A stretch of 8,477 bases of DNA from assembly GCA_030426295.1 (NCBI GenBank), contig JAUHYY010000045.1:1-8477 (forward strand), given 5' to 3'. This document shows positions 6,201 to 8,477 of the stretch, in pieces; position 1 is the stretch's first letter, and each line of letters begins with the position of its first letter. This DNA comes from a bacterium (GTDB lineage: Bacteria; Patescibacteriota; Gracilibacteria; UBA1369; GCA-2718715). The translations under genes and the position numbers were made by a program. The notes under the pieces are model-generated. The model was not told the origin of the DNA, did not search any database, and was given only the letters and a program-made list of their open reading frames with translations.

Positions 6201-8370
6201 TGAAACATCAAGTAGAACGGGATCATATACAATCGTTTCTGAAAGTGGTGATTACATTTCTTATGATGGTGAAACTGGTGTACGAGAAACATCATTTGGT
6301 ACCCATGCAATACTCGGAAACATAAACACTTCGAACGGTGCAGAAACTCTTAATTCAGCACAAGAAGTACATGGTCTTAACTTCGACAGAGTAGAAACAA
6401 CAGCTGGACCAGCATACGAATTCTCAATTATTGATATAGCCGACAGAGAATTCGATTCAGGCCTCGGAACAAATTTTGAACTATTAGTGGATCCTTCATC
6501 AGGTGCAATGGTAGAAGCAATAGGCCAAAATAGATTCAGGCTAAGATTCTTAACTAATACACAAGGTTATGCACCGAGAAACTTTGCAATAACAAGAAGT
6601 GAAATAATTCAACCTTTCGGAAGCGACACTATCAGAGAAGTATCACTCACATTCTCAAACCGTGCTACTACTCCTCAAATGTTACGAGGAAATCCTCATG
6701 CTTCAAGAATCAGAGTAGACGAAAGTGGTATAACTCGATCAACACAAAATGTGCTTGCATATTCTAGAACAGAAAGTTACAGCGAAATGCAAGGAACAGC
6801 TGGCTTCGACTCACAAGACTGGGAACTTGGATACCCAGATCCAGTAGGATTCAACTCATATATTGAAAGAACAAGTCCTCAGGAACTTACAGCGGCAGTT
6901 GATGCAACAAGAGAACTAAAAGGCATAGTTGGATCAGACAGACTAGAAGAAAGTTACCAACCACACCGTGCTGTGCAACTTCTAGTAACAAAAATTCAAA
7001 ACGACGAAGCTTTCATGCAAAACCTTGCTGAACAAACAACTCTAACACTGAGTGATGGCTCACCGGCAAGTTACAGAGCAGTAGTAGAAAGCATTAACTC
7101 GCAACTTCCAGATCTACCAGACTTTGCAGAATTTGCTGAGTACACACTTTCAGACGCAGACATCCAATATATTTTAGGTAGAACAATTCCAGGAACATTC
7201 TTAGATCTTACAAATTCTAGATTCGAGGGTAGACGTTCAGAAGAAGTAGAAAGAGTAATCGAAGTAATTTTCAGATCTCATCTTGAACAAATTTTAGACA
7301 ACCCTCTATATAATCAGCATTATGTTAACGGTGCTCTAGTTGAATATACTCAAGCCGAAAAAGAAACAATAATCGATTACTTAACTGGTACAGCCTTAGA
7401 TAATGCAGACTCTATTGCTAATAACATTGAGGCAATGACCGGTGTTCCATTCTCACCTACTCTTGATGGATACGAACTTTTCACAACAGCTGCTCTTAAT
7501 AGAATGGGAGAAGAATCATATGGGCTAAGAGAATTCTTAATTGGACCTCATACAGGAATGGAATATGTTGAAGGATCAAGAACTGAATACCAAGCTCAAG
7601 GCGAACTTATAATTGTTGACTTTATTTACGGTCTTTACAACCCAGTAATGCCTACATCAATTGAAGGCCTTTCAGCAGAGCAAACATTCGATATATTAAA
7701 TTCTGAGATTGCTATGAATCTACTTGGCATGACAATCGGAGAAGTTAATGGCGACGCTATATCTTTATTAAACGAATTATACGGACCAGAAGGAGTAAGA
7801 GTTATTTCAAGAATCTACTCTCAAATGAGAGAAGGATCATTCAACTTAACTCTAGAACAACTAGATGGATTCGAACGAAACGTACTTAGGCACTTCCTTA
7901 CTACAGTTGTTTACTTACGTGCTAATGCAATCCAAAATCAATTCACAGGTAACGTTCCATCAATTACGACACTTGATGGATCAAACTCAATTTACGTTAA
8001 TCTTGAAATCGAAACAGGTTCAGTACTAATTCTGCCATGTGGTAACATCACATTATATGCAGGTCAAAGAATGACTACCGAAACCCCTAGACATATTAGA
8101 TCTAGACTAAGCAGCACATTCGCAAGAACAACAGTTCTAGGAGATCAAATAACACAAAGACCAGAACGAGGACTAACAATTTCTGTTCCATTCGTTGCTA
8201 GACCTGACAGACCACCTGAAGAACCAGAACCGGAACCAGAACCAGAAATTCCTGAAGAAGAGCCTAGAAAAGTTCCAACAAATGAAGGAACTTCATCTCA
8301 CACACAAGATACCACTGGTACAGAAAGCGCTCAAGGTTTCGATGATGCTTTAAATGACAGATTAAACTAA
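3217..8370 (+). CDS. Giant orphan protein, 1717 residues, Arg-rich and nearly Lys-free, with a beta-barrel-like block
   Basis: I do not recognise a family. ATG 3217 is fixed as the start by an in-frame TAA at 3202-3204 and the promoter just upstream. There is no signal peptide, lipobox or LPXTG. Layout by eye: residues 35-115 are very acidic (22 Asp/Glu, one Arg); about 115-730 are mostly charged helices; 737-848 and 936-970 hold Gly-rich alternating strands such as FRIGPSAGVS, VVLGINLSGDL, YRIAIGGQADL and WFIAAEIGAVG, resembling a membrane beta-barrel; 1000-1220 are beta-rich; 1225-1580 are helical; 1591-1660 are beta; and 1662-1685 are a Pro-Glu linker with a polar tail to 1717. It has about 133 Arg against 11 Lys (K7, 130, 338, 427, 507, 627, 926, 1235, 1259, 1382, 1685) and one Cys (C1608). 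The frame is intact, with no nucleotide-binding or catalytic motif. A membrane-anchored gene follows after 5 bp. Structural or surface roles are guesses. Confidence 0.95.
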   Translation: MLNNFNKDSNNIFDREQRLVYFNGFEASFAGRINEQENFENEEVSSELQDALDNLSQFSDNEVEPGSNLFHTLVELFGENRNIAAEVTDALDDSAEFGSAFNELDAMYSPDQAFDSVSYESATQTISFIKDGEPVFEADLNTLRSRMYMEAVQAQEAREEVFGDSIAERQALRATLAELTPDQRQGMIESYRTAAEANESIEVSVNGNQFSVPAEIVLAELETIEGQATLVESSEINQYRELLGRRLRFAHENQSHYTSFHMPVRYQGQQINRQEVREMIATGRLENSDLIAEYLRTLNTGLDDMLDIVLRRRNGQNIDAGRFIANTEFAATNRRGEKVYRNDLFQNFIGETGQMYSNIDALTPEQQQELARRAEVFEALDHLVYELSHLSEGDETILNPDYVTDVEFSDDLRNQLDLRGGEFRGGKDEFGVLAVYTYLFGPLESIVNEMPGVRATTDGDGRQTVIVESLSPDHLQTLQRVLESFPEIERLNIGVRGRRSLTRALEKLRSDEDFAAFRAENYRFSLDRSVGNRNDNQVALTHLRAIFDINDTGPTFRQHRHSLSTWEIEFENGEGSNEDFLDRRNSQFSRYRWILDDPSIFTYENGQRQINLDTLAQRLSTLAEQGKTILFMNRDLAEEQREQYREVNTYFTSADLRSNTPMPEELRYLIQYGALNEGMLEQALNEAQEIAPQQTPLYEDFHRQLVENGVDQSEIPRLIRSAEQFMIGALRNENGELDGLEAGVSRTFAMGRDGRFRIGPSAGVSTDGDVVLGINLSGDLIDAERGRLYAESFVGTRNEILNPIDGGIPGYRIAIGGQADLGQRGWFIAAEIGAVGALIPYGNLEIGRSTDALVRREFERDGDMGDVSPDTFLAIRNGQEVTDELATQILAELGPDHPINDAINQAPIEMRAGVAREFVRMFALEKSNDALRDADGATLAAGLTVYGVPPVAYVPYIRIGWLGRERSFYSVQDNVSNAQDRISHRLMMQQIAQQNETSSRTGSYTIVSESGDYISYDGETGVRETSFGTHAILGNINTSNGAETLNSAQEVHGLNFDRVETTAGPAYEFSIIDIADREFDSGLGTNFELLVDPSSGAMVEAIGQNRFRLRFLTNTQGYAPRNFAITRSEIIQPFGSDTIREVSLTFSNRATTPQMLRGNPHASRIRVDESGITRSTQNVLAYSRTESYSEMQGTAGFDSQDWELGYPDPVGFNSYIERTSPQELTAAVDATRELKGIVGSDRLEESYQPHRAVQLLVTKIQNDEAFMQNLAEQTTLTLSDGSPASYRAVVESINSQLPDLPDFAEFAEYTLSDADIQYILGRTIPGTFLDLTNSRFEGRRSEEVERVIEVIFRSHLEQILDNPLYNQHYVNGALVEYTQAEKETIIDYLTGTALDNADSIANNIEAMTGVPFSPTLDGYELFTTAALNRMGEESYGLREFLIGPHTGMEYVEGSRTEYQAQGELIIVDFIYGLYNPVMPTSIEGLSAEQTFDILNSEIAMNLLGMTIGEVNGDAISLLNELYGPEGVRVISRIYSQMREGSFNLTLEQLDGFERNVLRHFLTTVVYLRANAIQNQFTGNVPSITTLDGSNSIYVNLEIETGSVLILPCGNITLYAGQRMTTETPRHIRSRLSSTFARTTVLGDQITQRPERGLTISVPFVARPDRPPEEPEPEPEPEIPEEEPRKVPTNEGTSSHTQDTTGTESAQGFDDALNDRLN
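8221..8247 (+). repeat. GAACCA hexamer repeat encoding a Pro-Glu linker
   Basis: Four tandem hexamers (GAACCA, GAACCG, GAACCA, GAACCA) plus GAA encode alternating Glu-Pro at residues 1669-1677 of the giant protein, inside a wider Pro/Glu-rich stretch (1662-1685). Such segments form stiff extended spacers, often between a folded domain and a tail or across an envelope layer. Repeat number could vary between strains. Confidence 0.8.
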
Positions 8371-8375
8371 AAATT

Positions 8376-8477
8376 ATGAAAAAAATTGTAATACCTATAC
8401 TAGTACTAGCAGTAATTATTGCTGCAGTTCTATACAATAGAACAGAATCACCTACAAAGCTCAACCCTGAATATCAA
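8376..8477 (+). CDS. N-terminus of a membrane-anchored or exported protein (partial)
   Basis: ATG 8376 opens a frame that runs 34 codons to the window edge without a stop. The protein begins MKKIVIPILVLAVIIAAVLY, i.e. two lysines followed by about 17 hydrophobic residues. It then becomes polar (NRTESPTKLNPEYQ), so it is a signal anchor or an uncleaved signal peptide with the rest probably outside the membrane. No lipobox Cys or clear AxA signal-peptidase site is visible in the portion seen. It starts 5 bp after the giant gene's stop with no separate promoter or Shine-Dalgarno sequence, so the two are very likely co-transcribed. The normal Lys content at the start contrasts with the giant protein. 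Function cannot be told from 34 residues. Confidence 0.8.
   Translation, partial: MKKIVIPILVLAVIIAAVLYNRTESPTKLNPEYQ

Noticed and set aside
4432..7536. Seven GAATTC sites in the giant gene
   Set aside because: They are mostly in-frame Glu-Phe codons (GAA TTC) in a protein rich in EF pairs; there is no array or spacing pattern.
5422..8370. Classical autotransporter reading of the giant protein
   Set aside because: There is no signal peptide and the barrel-like strands are in the middle, not at the C-terminus, which is a polar Pro-Glu tail.
8264..8464. 66-codon minus-strand open frame with hydrophobic stretches
   Set aside because: It spans the end of the giant gene and the start of the next gene; the hydrophobicity is produced by AT-rich antisense reading.
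1..8477. Alternative genetic code with UGA as glycine
   Set aside because: No in-frame TGA occurs in any supported gene and glycine uses ordinary GGN codons.
1..8477. tRNA, rRNA, CRISPR array, insertion sequence or phage genes
   Set aside because: Almost all sequence is coding with gaps of 31 bp or less; no direct-repeat/spacer pattern, transposase motif or cloverleaf was seen.

Overview
The window reads as bacterial chromosome from an AT-rich lineage with very compact gene packing. I infer Candidate Phyla Radiation (Patescibacteria), perhaps a Peregrinibacteria-like group. The grounds are a MurE lacking its usual N-terminal domain, a stand-alone flavokinase domain, an archaeal-type triosephosphate isomerase, tiny intergenic gaps and a giant orphan protein. 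No in-frame TGA occurs in about 2,700 codons and all visible stops are TAA or TAG. This argues against the UGA=Gly code of Gracilibacteria/Absconditabacteria. The lineage call is inference.

Layout. Positions 2-142 (+) hold the 3' end of an unidentified gene. It converges on a four-gene minus-strand cluster transcribed right to left: archaeal-type tpiA (3185-2496), long-form hpf (2464-1865), a riboflavin kinase domain protein (1843-1475) and murE (1475-165). Gaps are 31 and 21 bp, then a 1-bp stop/start overlap, so this is very probably one operon joining glycolysis, ribosome hibernation, FMN synthesis and peptidoglycan precursor synthesis. No stretch over 300 bases lacks a gene.

Only 31 bp separate the tpiA start from a divergent 1717-codon gene at 3217-8370 (+). 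A perfect extended -10 (TGGTATAAT) sits in this gap, and its -35 lies inside the tpiA coding sequence. The giant protein matches no family I recognise. It has no signal peptide, an acidic N-terminus, long helical regions, a glycine-rich beta-strand block at residues 737-970 that resembles a membrane beta-barrel, further beta- and alpha-rich regions, and a Pro-Glu tail. It has about 133 Arg but only 11 Lys and one Cys, which is striking beside its lysine-rich neighbours. Five bases after its stop a second gene begins, encoding an N-terminal membrane segment and cut by the window edge. The two may form a functional pair.

The minus-strand genes are conventional housekeeping genes with unusual variants. 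The least explained content is the giant gene and its membrane-anchored neighbour.
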